Shown here piece after piece: positions 18,801 to 27,649 of a DNA stretch of 64,000 bases; positions within the stretch are counted from its first letter, which is position 1, and each line of letters starts with the position of its first letter. Source of the stretch: Pyxidicoccus trucidator (GTDB taxonomy: Bacteria; Myxococcota; Myxococcia; Myxococcales; Myxococcaceae); assembly GCF_010894435.1 (NCBI RefSeq), contig NZ_JAAIXZ010000017.1, positions 1 through 64,000 of the forward strand, written 5' to 3'. The notes under the pieces were generated by a model that saw only the letters and a list, made by a program, of their open reading frames with translations, searched no databases and was not told the origin of the DNA. A program made the translations under genes and the position numbers.

Positions 18801-20114
18801 TCAAGGCGTGCTGCCGTGCGCCGCCCCAGGCTGTTGCTCCACATCCGGCAGGTCGTCCTCCAGCCTGCGCAGGCGGGGTTGGACGAGCCCGATGAGCGCC
18901 ACCAGGCCGGCCAGCAGCCCCACAAGCGACAGCAGGAACGCCGCGCCGCGCCCCGGCCCCACCCCGATAACGGCCCCGACCGAGGACGCGAGCGCGCCGT
19001 CCGGCATCAGCAAGGGCTCGAAGACATGGTCGGCGAGCGGCCCGGCGATTCCGTAGGCGAGGGGGGTGAATGCGAGCCCGACAAGGGTCCGCACCGCGAA
19101 GACGCGCCCCTGGATCTCGGTGCCCACCTTGATCTGCCACAGGGCGTGATAGGTGGCGGCCAGCGCCGTGAAGAGCATGAGGAAGATGAAGGCGGAGGCG
19201 GTGATCAGGGGCACGCTCGGCCTGAGGCCGCTGGCGCACAGCGCCACCGCCTGGAGCAGCGAGAAGACCAGCACCCCGCGGATGCGACGGTTGGGCCCCC
19301 CCCAGACGCTCATCACCACACCGCCCACGAGGGCGCCGATGCCCCCCAGGGACATCACCTGCCCCAACACGGCGGCGGTGGTGAAGCTCAAGACCACGGG
19401 CGTGATCAGCGCCTGCACCATGCCCGTGTTGAAGTTGAGCACCATGCTGAACAGCAGCAGCCACAGGAGGCCGGGGCGCGCCACGACGTAGCGCATCCCC
19501 AGGCGGAGATCCGCCAGCATCACCCCGGGCCTGAAGGACGAGCCGGGGGCGGGGGTCACCTGGCCGAAGCGCACGCAGAAGAAGCACGCGGCGGCCACCA
19601 GGAACGAGAGCAGGTCCAGCAACACCACCCCTGACAGCCCGATGCTGCCGAGCAGGTGCCCGGCGAAGAACGGCGCGAGGATGGGCGCACCGGCGGTGCC
19701 GAGCATGATGAGGCTGTTGGCGCGGCCCAGCTGCCGGGACGGAATCATGGACGCGACCGACCCGACGAACGCCGGGGGCTGGAGCGTCGCGAACAACGCG
19801 GAGCCCGCCACCGCCAGGTACACGTAGAGCATCTCGGATGGACGCGTGTAGAGCACCCACGCGAGCACCAGCACGCAGGCCGCGGCGCCGAGCGAGCTCC
19901 ACATCAGGATGAGCCGCCGGTTGCATCGATCCGCGAGGCTGCCCGCGAAGGGCGTCAGGAGGATTTCGGGCAGCGCGCCACTCAGGAGGATGAGCGCGGA
20001 GCTCGTGGTGGAGCCGGTCTGCTGATAGATCCAGACGCTCAGTGAGAACTGCGTGAACGCCGAGCCAAGGTGCGAGACGAGCTGCCCTAGCAAGACGATC
20101 ACGAAGGTCCGCAT
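18801..20114 (-). CDS. MFS exporter
   Basis: A 437-residue major facilitator protein with about 12 hydrophobic segments. The loop signature GSLADRCNRRLILMWSS matches the motif between helices 2 and 3. It begins MRTFVIVLLGQLVSHLGSAF, in the style of EntS-like and macrolide-type exporters. A TTG 45 bases upstream would add 15 hydrophilic residues; I prefer the ATG at 20112-20114, where the first helix starts at once. It is transcribed against the biosynthetic genes but lies among them, so export of the lipopeptide and self-protection are the likely roles. Confidence 0.88.
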   Translation of the reverse strand: MRTFVIVLLGQLVSHLGSAFTQFSLSVWIYQQTGSTTSSALILLSGALPEILLTPFAGSLADRCNRRLILMWSSLGAAACVLVLAWVLYTRPSEMLYVYLAVAGSALFATLQPPAFVGSVASMIPSRQLGRANSLIMLGTAGAPILAPFFAGHLLGSIGLSGVVLLDLLSFLVAAACFFCVRFGQVTPAPGSSFRPGVMLADLRLGMRYVVARPGLLWLLLFSMVLNFNTGMVQALITPVVLSFTTAAVLGQVMSLGGIGALVGGVVMSVWGGPNRRIRGVLVFSLLQAVALCASGLRPSVPLITASAFIFLMLFTALAATYHALWQIKVGTEIQGRVFAVRTLVGLAFTPLAYGIAGPLADHVFEPLLMPDGALASSVGAVIGVGPGRGAAFLLSLVGLLAGLVALIGLVQPRLRRLEDDLPDVEQQPGAAHGSTP

Positions 20115-20319
20115 CGAGTGCCATAGCGTTGCCGGTTCCGCCCCGGAGGTCCATTTCAAACGACTCGAAGGACCATCGCGGGGCCGCCGGGCAGGCTCGC
20201 TTCGGCAGCCTCCCCCGCCGTTGAAGCCATGCAGAATCTATGGGACGATGCCACCCCCGGTTGTCTTTGATTCCGCCTCGTCTCCGGGCTGTCGCCCGGC
20301 GCTGCCCACGGATTGATTC

Positions 20320-21987
20320 ATGTCGGAGTCAAAGCGTCTCGACTGCATCGTCGTCGGCTACAACGAGACCCGCTTCGACGAGTACGAAGCCACCCTCCAG
20401 CGCTACGGCCAGGACTCGGAGGCCTACCGGGATCTCAAGTTCAGCTTCGTCGACATCGGCGGGAGGAAGCTGACCTACGCGGAGCTGCTGAATCACGTGT
20501 ACCGGGAGACGCTCGGCCCGGCGGAGCCACACCGCGACTTCCTGTCCGGAGACCTTCCCAGCCTCGCGGCCGTCTACCTCACCAGCTTCCTGCGCCGCAG
20601 GGGGCTCCAGGCCAGCTACATCAACCTTTTCCAGCACGAGAAGCGCGCGCTGGCGGAGCTCCTCGCGCGCAACCCTCGCTGCATCGCCATCACCACCACG
20701 CTCTACGTCTTGAATGAGCCGGTGGTGGACATGGTGAAGTTCATCCGCCAGCACAACCCGGACGTCCGCATCGTCGTGGGAGGCCCGCTCATCGCCAACC
20801 ACTTCCGGCGCTACCAGGGCGACGAGCTGGCCACGGTGCTGGACGACCTGGGCGCCGACCTCTACGTGGTGGAGGGTCAGGGCGAGCTGACGCTGGCGCG
20901 GCTCGTCGAGTGCCTGCGGGACGGCGGTGACCTCTCCTCGGTGGCCAACCTCGCCTACGTCGATGAGCGGGGCCCGGTGCGCGCCGGGCGCTATCGGATC
21001 AACCCCCGGGTGGAGGAGAACAACCCGCTCGACGAGAACGCCATCGACTGGCGCGCGCTGGCGGACGCCCCGCTGGGGCCGACGCTCCAGACACGCACCG
21101 CCCGCAGCTGCGCCTACAGCTGCTCGTTCTGCGCCTACCCCATGCGCGCGGGAAGCCTGACGCTGGCGGGCCTCGACGCCGTCGGGCGTGAGCTGGACGC
21201 GATGGCCGAGCTGGGCACGCGCAATGTCGTCTTCATCGACGACACCTTCAACGTGCCGCTCAAGCGCTTCAAGGAGCTGTGCCGGCTGATGATCGAGCGC
21301 CGGTACGGCTTCAACTGGTTCTCCTACTTCCGCTGCAGCAACGCGGACGAGGAGTCCGTCGAGCTGGCGGCCCGCAGCGGCTGCCGGGGTGTGTTCCTTG
21401 GCATCGAGTCGGGCTCCCCGCGGATCCTGACGAACATGAACAAGGCCGCCAGCGTGGAGAAGTACGCCAACGGGATGAAGTGGCTGCATGGCCACGGCAT
21501 CCAGACCTTCGCCTCGTTCATCGTCGGCTTTCCGGGCGAGACGGAGGAGACCGTGGAGGAGACCATCGAGTTCCTCCAGCAGACCCGGCCCGACTACTAC
21601 CGCGCCCAGCTCTGGTACTGCGAGCCAGGGACTCCCGTGGACGCCAAGCGGCAGCAGTATGGAATCTCCGGTCAGGGCTTCAGCTGGCGGCACGCCACCA
21701 TGGAGAGCCTGGAGGCGATGGACCACATCGACCGGATGTTCCTCACGATCAACGGCTCCACGTGGCTGCCGCAATGGTCTTTCGATTTCTGGATCATCCC
21801 GTACATGCTCGGCAGGGGCATGGGGCTGGACCAGTTCAACGTGCTGATGCGGCTCGCGCATCGGCTCCTCGCGCTCGAGATCGCCTACGTGCCGCCGGAG
21901 GAGAAGCGCACCCTCCAGGAAGGCTACCTGCGGCAGATGCGTGAGCACGTGCGCCAGTGGGGTGCGCCCTCCCTGGGTGCGCGCTAG
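20320..21987 (+). CDS. PhpK-like cobalamin-dependent radical SAM enzyme
   Basis: A 555-residue protein. The opening (DCIVVGYNETRFDEYEATLQ, then EAYRDLKFSFVD) recalls the PhpK family, named for a radical SAM P-methyltransferase of phosphinothricin-type pathways. A B12-binding-like region covers about residues 70-200 (IVVGGPLIANHF). The cluster motif ARSCAYSCSFCAYP gives Cys264, Cys268 and Cys271, a canonical CX3CX2C. No phosphonate genes are in this window, so methylation of a carbon is more likely than of phosphorus here. No clear ribosome binding site precedes the ATG. The family assignment is from memory of its N-terminal pattern. Confidence 0.82.
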   Translation: MSESKRLDCIVVGYNETRFDEYEATLQRYGQDSEAYRDLKFSFVDIGGRKLTYAELLNHVYRETLGPAEPHRDFLSGDLPSLAAVYLTSFLRRRGLQASYINLFQHEKRALAELLARNPRCIAITTTLYVLNEPVVDMVKFIRQHNPDVRIVVGGPLIANHFRRYQGDELATVLDDLGADLYVVEGQGELTLARLVECLRDGGDLSSVANLAYVDERGPVRAGRYRINPRVEENNPLDENAIDWRALADAPLGPTLQTRTARSCAYSCSFCAYPMRAGSLTLAGLDAVGRELDAMAELGTRNVVFIDDTFNVPLKRFKELCRLMIERRYGFNWFSYFRCSNADEESVELAARSGCRGVFLGIESGSPRILTNMNKAASVEKYANGMKWLHGHGIQTFASFIVGFPGETEETVEETIEFLQQTRPDYYRAQLWYCEPGTPVDAKRQQYGISGQGFSWRHATMESLEAMDHIDRMFLTINGSTWLPQWSFDFWIIPYMLGRGMGLDQFNVLMRLAHRLLALEIAYVPPEEKRTLQEGYLRQMREHVRQWGAPSLGAR

Positions 21988-22071
21988 CAGGATGGCAGTG
22001 ACGCCTGGCGGCGGGGCCGGCGGCGAGCCGGTGCGAGCCCAGGCGGAGACCCGGAACTTGCGAGAGTGGGC

Positions 22072-25000
22072 ATGGACGTCTACCGGCTGTCTCCCCAGCA
22101 GCAGCGCGTGTGGCGGCTTCAGCGCCACGGCGAGCCGTTCCGCGTCGAGTGTCTGATGCGGCTCGAGGGAGCGCTCCACCAGGACGCCCTCACGCGCGCC
22201 CTGGAGCAGCTCGTGGAGCGGCACGAGGTGCTGCGCACGCTGTTTCCGGCCATGCCCGGGCAGAGCGAGCCGGCGCAGGCCGTGGCGCCCCGCGGCGAGG
22301 TGGCGTGGGCCACGGTGGACCTGCGCATGCTCGGCCCGGAGGAGCGGGAGCGCCACGCGCGAGCGCACTTCGAAGCGGTGTGCGCGCAGCCGTTCGCGCT
22401 CGATTCCGGACCGATGCTGCGCGTGACGCTGGCGACCCTGGACGAGCGGCTGCACCTGCTCGGGCTCATCCTCCCGGCCATGCGCGCGGACGCCGCCACC
22501 CTGCGGCTGCTCTGCCGCGAGCTCCAGAGCGCCTACGCAGCGCCCGCGGGCAGGCCCGGGTCCACTTCCGCGCCGCTGCCCTATCTCTCCTTCTCCGAGT
22601 GGCAGGGCGAGCTGCTCGCCGAGCGCGCCGAGCCATCAAGCCCCGCCGCGGCCTGGTGGGAGCGGCACTCCCGCGAGGCCCCGAGCGTCGCGCTGCCGCT
22701 CGAGCGCCGAGGCGTAGCGCCGCCGTACCGCGTGGAGCGCCACCCCCTCACGCTGCGAGGCGAAGCGCTGGCGTCATTGGAGGGCGCGGCGCATCGCGCC
22801 GGGGGCACCCTGGAGGGGCTCGTGCTCGCCACCTGGGCGGCGTTGCTCGGCAAGCTCGCTGGACAGAAGGAGCTCGTGCTCGGCCTGTGGAGCGACGGTC
22901 GCGAGCACCCGGAGCTGGCGGAGACCTTCGGGCCGATGGGGCGCTGGCTGCCGCTGCGCTGCGACGTGGCGCCGACGCGGCGCCTCGGCGAGCTGGCCCG
23001 GCAGCTTCAGCAGACCCGGAGCGAGCTGCTCGAGTGGCAGCGCTACTTCGTCTGGCCCGTCGAGGAGGGGGAGCCCGTCGCGGGCCGGGACTACCCGGCC
23101 TTCGGCTTCGCGTGGGAGGAGGAGGCCGCCGGCGAGCCCGCCGCCTCCGGGTTCCGGGGCGAGCTCCGGCGAGCCTTCGTGGACCGCGCCAAGGTGTCCC
23201 TCGCTGGCGCTCACGCGGGCGGCTCGCTGCGCCTCGAGCTCCAGTATGACGCGGGCCTCCTGTCCGAAGCGGACATCCGGCACGTGGCCGCCCAGTTGGA
23301 AGCGCTCCTCGAGCATGCGGCCCGCGCGCCGGAGGCACCGCTGGAGGCACTGCAGCCACTGGGGGCCCGCGAGCGCGAGCGGCTCCTGGTGGACTTCAAC
23401 GCCACGGCACAGCGCATCCCCTCCCGCTGCGTCCACGAGTGGATCTCCGAGGTAGCGGCCCGCCACCCGACCCGTACCGCGGTCGTCTTCGAGGCCCAGT
23501 CCCTCACCTATGCCGAGCTCGAGGCCCGGGCCAACCAGCTTGCCCACGCCCTGCGGCGGCGCGGCGCGGGGCCGGAGCGCCGGGTCGGCCTGTTGCTCGA
23601 GCGTTCCATCGAGATGGTGGTGGGGATGCTCGGGGCGATGAAGGCGGGGGCCGCGTACGTGCCGCTGGAGCCGTCGCAGCCCCGTCAGCGGCTGATGTAC
23701 CTGCTGGAGGATCTCCAGGCCCCCGTGCTCCTCACCGAGCGCCGCCGCCTCGGGGAGGTGCCCACACGGGAGGGCTGCGAGGTGCTGTGCATCGACGCTG
23801 GCGAGGCGGCGCTCGTCCAGGAGCCCACGCACGCGCCAGACAGCGGCGTCACCCCGGAGAACCCGGCCTACGTCCTGTTCACGTCCGGCTCGACCGGACG
23901 GCCCAAGGGCGTCGTGGTGGAGCACCGCCAGCTCCACAACTACCTCGTGAGCATCCTGGAGCGGCTCGAGCTGCCGGAGGACGCCACCTATGCCACCGTC
24001 TCGACCTTCTCGGCGGACCTGGGCAACACGGTCATCTTCCCCGCGCTCTGCACCGGGAGCTGCCTGCATGTCATCTCCGCCGAGCGGGCCGCGGATCCGC
24101 TCGCGCTGGCGGACTACATGCGGCGGCATCCGATTGACGTCCTCAAGGTCGTCCCGAGCCACCTGCGCGCGCTGCTGAGCGCCGGAGACACGCGGGGGCT
24201 GCTCCCGCGGCGGAGCCTCATCCTCGGCGGGGAGGCCAGCCCTCGCGCATGGGTGGAGCAGCTCCAGGCGGCGGCTCCGGAATGCCGCATTCACAACCAC
24301 TACGGCCCCACCGAGACGACGGTGGGAGTGATGACGTTCCGCTTCGAGCCCGCGCGCCCCTTCGCCGCGGAGACGGCGTTGCCGCTCGAGCGCCCCATCG
24401 CCAACACGCGGGTGTACGTCCTGGACGCTCGGCTGAGGCCGGTGCCCGTGGGCATGGCCGGTGAGCTCTACATCGGCGGGGCCGCGCTCGCTCGCGGCTA
24501 CCTGGGCCGGCCCGAGCTGACAGCCCAGGCCTTCATCCCTGATCCATTCAGCACCGCGCCGGGCGCCCGGCTGTACCGCACCGGAGACCTGGCCCGCCAC
24601 CTCTCCGATGGCACCCTCGAGCACCTCGGGCGCGCCGACAGCCAGGTGAAGTACCACGGCTACCGCGTGGAGCTCGCGGAGCTGCGCCAGGCGCTCACCC
24701 AGCACCCCCAGGTGCGTGACGGCGTCGTGCTGCTGAAGAAGGACGCGAACGGGAGTGAGGTCCTGGTCGCCTACTATGTCGCGCGACAGGAGCTGGAGCC
24801 CGAACAGCTCCGCGCCTTCCTGGCGGAGCGCCTCATCAGTGAGGTGCTCCCGAACCTCTACATCCACCTGAAGAAGCTGCCGCTCACCCTCAACGGGAAG
24901 GTCCACTACGACGCGCTCCCGTCGATTGAACAGGCCCGGCAGAAGCAGCGGCAGGCCCCCGTCCCCCCGCGCACGCCCGCGGAGGCGACGCTGGCCCGCA

Positions 25001-26604
25001 TCTGGTGCCAGCTCCTCAACCTCAACGAGGTGGGCATCCACGACAACTTCTTCGGCCTGGGCGGCGACTCCATCCTCTGCATCCAGGTCATCTCCAGGGC
25101 AAACCAGGCGGGGCTGCGGCTCAGCCCGCGGCAGCTCTTCCAGCACCAGACCATCGCGGGACTGGCCAGCATCGCCTCCGACGCCCCGGCGACTCCCGCC
25201 GTGCAGGAGGAGCCGCTGCGCGGCCCCATCCCCTTCACCCCCATCCAGCGGTGGTTCTTCGAGCAGGAGGCGCCGGAGCCCGACGCCTGGTGCATCCTCG
25301 TGCCACTCGAGGCACGTCAGCCGCTGGACGTCGCGCGGCTCGAGCAGGCGTTGACCGCCCTGCTCCACCACCACGACGCGCTCAGGCTCCGGGTGAACCG
25401 GGGGCCGTCCGGCTGGGAGGCCTCGGTTGCCCCGCCCGACGCACCCATGCCGCTGGAGCGGGTCGACCTCTCGCCGCTCCCAGACGCCGCGCTGGAGGCA
25501 GGGGTCCAGCAGGTCGCGCAGCGGCTTCAGCGCAGGCTGAAGCTGGACACCGGCCCCATGGTCGCCGCGGCCTGGCTCGAGCTCGGCGCCCAGCGTCCGG
25601 CCCGGCTGCTGATCGCCGCCCACCGGCTGGTGATTGACGGCGTGTCCTGGCGCATCCTGTTCGAGCACCTCAACACGGCCTATGAGCAGCTCGTCGAGCA
25701 GGGCCGGTGCGAGCTGCCCCCGAGAACCAGCTCGCTCAAGACGTGGGTCGAGCAGCTGCAACGCCATGCGACTTCCGGCGCGCGCGAGGAGCTGGCGCAC
25801 TGGAGCAGCATGGCCGCGCCGGCCGCCCTCCTCCCCGTGGACAGGCGCGAGGCCACCCTCCCGCTCACGCTCGAGCGAAGCCTGGCCTTCTGCCTGACTC
25901 CGGAGGAGAGCCAGGCGCTCCTCCGCGACTTGCCGGAGCGGCACCGGTCCGAGCTCGGGGAGCTGTTGATTGCCGCGCTCGCGAAGGCGCTGTGCGGCTG
26001 GTCCGGCCAGCAGGCGCTGCTGCTCGACCTGGAAGGCCATGGACGGGAGGACCTGTTCGACGGAGTGGACCTCTCCCGGACGGTGGGGTGGTTCGCGTCG
26101 CTGTACCCCGTCCTGCTCACCCCGGCGCCGGGCGCCGACATGGGGGCGACGGTCAAAGCGGTGAAGGAGCAGCTGCGCTCGGTGCCCCACCGGGGCATCG
26201 GCCATGGGGTGCTGCGCTACCTCGGTAGCGAGCCCGACGCCCACGCCCTGGCGCAGCGCCCGCGAGCCGAGGTGCTCTTCCGCTACGTCGGCCAGTACCA
26301 CCTGGACAGCCGCTGGCTCACCGTGAAGGACCCCGCGGAGCCCCAGGCGCCGACGCGCCGGCACAAGCTGGCTGTCGTCGCGGGGGTGGCCGAGGGACAG
26401 CTGCGCATCACCTGGTTCTTCAGCGAGGCGATGTACCACCGGGCCACGCTCGAGGACCTCGCCGGCCGCTACACCGCGGTCCTGCGCGCGCTGATTGCTG
26501 GCGATGACCTCCAGGCCCAGCCTGCCTACACTCCCTCCGACTTCCCCCTGGCGGGACTCGATCAGCAGAAGCTCGACAAGCTCCTTGCCCGCCTCAAGAA
26601 GTAG
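22072..26604 (+). CDS. NRPS2: C(degenerate)-A(Asp/Asn-like)-PCP-E(degenerate)
   Basis: About 1510 residues. The N-terminal C domain (1-430) has lost the HHxxxDG motif: the matching stretch reads LILPAMRADAATL, so it probably cannot catalyse condensation. The A domain (about 453-950, FTSGSTGRPKGV) gives pocket residues DLTKIGHVGK by my alignment, close to published aspartate and asparagine codes. PCP at 968-1040 ends LGGDSI, the form usual before epimerisation domains. The E domain (1051-1506) keeps DGVSWRIL and RTVGWF, but the paired histidines read HR: codon CGG at 25624-25626 puts Arg1185 where the catalytic second His should be. Epimerisation may therefore be lost. A GTG at 22066 is an alternative start two codons upstream. 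Confidence 0.93.
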   Translation: MDVYRLSPQQQRVWRLQRHGEPFRVECLMRLEGALHQDALTRALEQLVERHEVLRTLFPAMPGQSEPAQAVAPRGEVAWATVDLRMLGPEERERHARAHFEAVCAQPFALDSGPMLRVTLATLDERLHLLGLILPAMRADAATLRLLCRELQSAYAAPAGRPGSTSAPLPYLSFSEWQGELLAERAEPSSPAAAWWERHSREAPSVALPLERRGVAPPYRVERHPLTLRGEALASLEGAAHRAGGTLEGLVLATWAALLGKLAGQKELVLGLWSDGREHPELAETFGPMGRWLPLRCDVAPTRRLGELARQLQQTRSELLEWQRYFVWPVEEGEPVAGRDYPAFGFAWEEEAAGEPAASGFRGELRRAFVDRAKVSLAGAHAGGSLRLELQYDAGLLSEADIRHVAAQLEALLEHAARAPEAPLEALQPLGARERERLLVDFNATAQRIPSRCVHEWISEVAARHPTRTAVVFEAQSLTYAELEARANQLAHALRRRGAGPERRVGLLLERSIEMVVGMLGAMKAGAAYVPLEPSQPRQRLMYLLEDLQAPVLLTERRRLGEVPTREGCEVLCIDAGEAALVQEPTHAPDSGVTPENPAYVLFTSGSTGRPKGVVVEHRQLHNYLVSILERLELPEDATYATVSTFSADLGNTVIFPALCTGSCLHVISAERAADPLALADYMRRHPIDVLKVVPSHLRALLSAGDTRGLLPRRSLILGGEASPRAWVEQLQAAAPECRIHNHYGPTETTVGVMTFRFEPARPFAAETALPLERPIANTRVYVLDARLRPVPVGMAGELYIGGAALARGYLGRPELTAQAFIPDPFSTAPGARLYRTGDLARHLSDGTLEHLGRADSQVKYHGYRVELAELRQALTQHPQVRDGVVLLKKDANGSEVLVAYYVARQELEPEQLRAFLAERLISEVLPNLYIHLKKLPLTLNGKVHYDALPSIEQARQKQRQAPVPPRTPAEATLARIWCQLLNLNEVGIHDNFFGLGGDSILCIQVISRANQAGLRLSPRQLFQHQTIAGLASIASDAPATPAVQEEPLRGPIPFTPIQRWFFEQEAPEPDAWCILVPLEARQPLDVARLEQALTALLHHHDALRLRVNRGPSGWEASVAPPDAPMPLERVDLSPLPDAALEAGVQQVAQRLQRRLKLDTGPMVAAAWLELGAQRPARLLIAAHRLVIDGVSWRILFEHLNTAYEQLVEQGRCELPPRTSSLKTWVEQLQRHATSGAREELAHWSSMAAPAALLPVDRREATLPLTLERSLAFCLTPEESQALLRDLPERHRSELGELLIAALAKALCGWSGQQALLLDLEGHGREDLFDGVDLSRTVGWFASLYPVLLTPAPGADMGATVKAVKEQLRSVPHRGIGHGVLRYLGSEPDAHALAQRPRAEVLFRYVGQYHLDSRWLTVKDPAEPQAPTRRHKLAVVAGVAEGQLRITWFFSEAMYHRATLEDLAGRYTAVLRALIAGDDLQAQPAYTPSDFPLAGLDQQKLDKLLARLKK

Positions 26605-26644
26605 TCTCCCGAAGACACTCGCCTCGTTTCAGGAGTCGTCCCCG

Positions 26645-27649
26645 ATGTCCCCTCCACCGCTCAGCGCCGAGCTCTTCAACGGACACCTCGCCGCGGTCGC
26701 CATCTCCGCCATGAACGAGCTGGGCCTGCTGGACGCGCTTGATCGCGCCGGGGTGCTGCACCTGCCCAGCTGGGCGGAGCAGCACCAGCTGCACGCGATG
26801 ACGGTCGACAGCCTGATGGAGGTCCTCGCCCTCTATGAAATCGTCACGTGCTCGGCCGATGGGACGGCCCGGCCTGGCAAGCACTTCGCGGACATCCTGA
26901 GGACGAAGGGCTACTTCACCTGGCTCACCTCGGGGTACGGCCGCCTCTTCCAGAACCTGAGCGGCACCATCCCCCTGGCAGCCCGGACGCAGGGCTTCAT
27001 CGAGCGGGACGGCCGCGCCATCGCCCTGGGGGGACGGGATTACGGTCGCCAGTTCGTGGACGAGCAGTTCGACCACGTCCTGCGGATGCACGACTTCCGG
27101 GTGGTGGCGGACCTTGGCTGCGGCAGCGCGGAGCGGCTCATCGGCATGGCCCGCCGCTACCCCGCCGAGGGCATCGGCATCGACATGAACCCGGGTGCCA
27201 TCGAGCTGGCGGCCCGGGGCATCCAGGAGGCGGGCCTCGAGCACCGCATCGGGCTCGTCCTGAGTGATTTGCGGACGCTGGAGCCGTCTCCGCGCCTGGA
27301 CCGGGTGGATCTGCTCACCAGCTTCTTCAACGGGCACGACCTGTGGCCGCGAGAGGCCTGCCTGGCCGTGCTCGAGCGGCTCAAGCAGGTCTTCCGCAAC
27401 GTCACGCGCTTCCTGCTGTGCGACACCTACCGCGCGGAGCCGTTCACCACCATCTCCGGGGTTCCCATCTTCACGCTGGGGTTCCACGTCACGCACGCCG
27501 CCATGGGCCAGTACATCCCCACCCGCGCGGACTGGTTGGAGCTGCTGGAGGAGGCGGGCTGGCAGTGCAACGGTGTCCATGAGATCGGGATTCCGTACAG
27601 CGCCATCTTCGACCTGTCCCCCGTACGCCGCACGGGGCGCCATGACTGA
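26645..27649 (+). CDS. SAM-dependent methyltransferase
   Basis: A 334-residue class I methyltransferase. Motif I is VVADLGCGSAERL (about residues 152-164), followed by the acidic residue in GIGIDMNPGAIELAA. The N-terminal helical part (ELFNGHLAAVAISAMNELGL) resembles the dimerisation region of O-methyltransferases of natural product pathways. AGGAG lies upstream of the ATG at 26645. Its stop overlaps the start of NRPS3 by 8 bases, so the two are translationally linked. It likely methylates a hydroxyl or other group on a residue or on the peptide; the acceptor is not determinable. Confidence 0.85.
   Translation: MSPPPLSAELFNGHLAAVAISAMNELGLLDALDRAGVLHLPSWAEQHQLHAMTVDSLMEVLALYEIVTCSADGTARPGKHFADILRTKGYFTWLTSGYGRLFQNLSGTIPLAARTQGFIERDGRAIALGGRDYGRQFVDEQFDHVLRMHDFRVVADLGCGSAERLIGMARRYPAEGIGIDMNPGAIELAARGIQEAGLEHRIGLVLSDLRTLEPSPRLDRVDLLTSFFNGHDLWPREACLAVLERLKQVFRNVTRFLLCDTYRAEPFTTISGVPIFTLGFHVTHAAMGQYIPTRADWLELLEEAGWQCNGVHEIGIPYSAIFDLSPVRRTGRHD

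Noticed and set aside
22774..26439. 1221-codon minus-strand open frame
   Set aside because: Antisense shadow of NRPS2; no recognisable domain.
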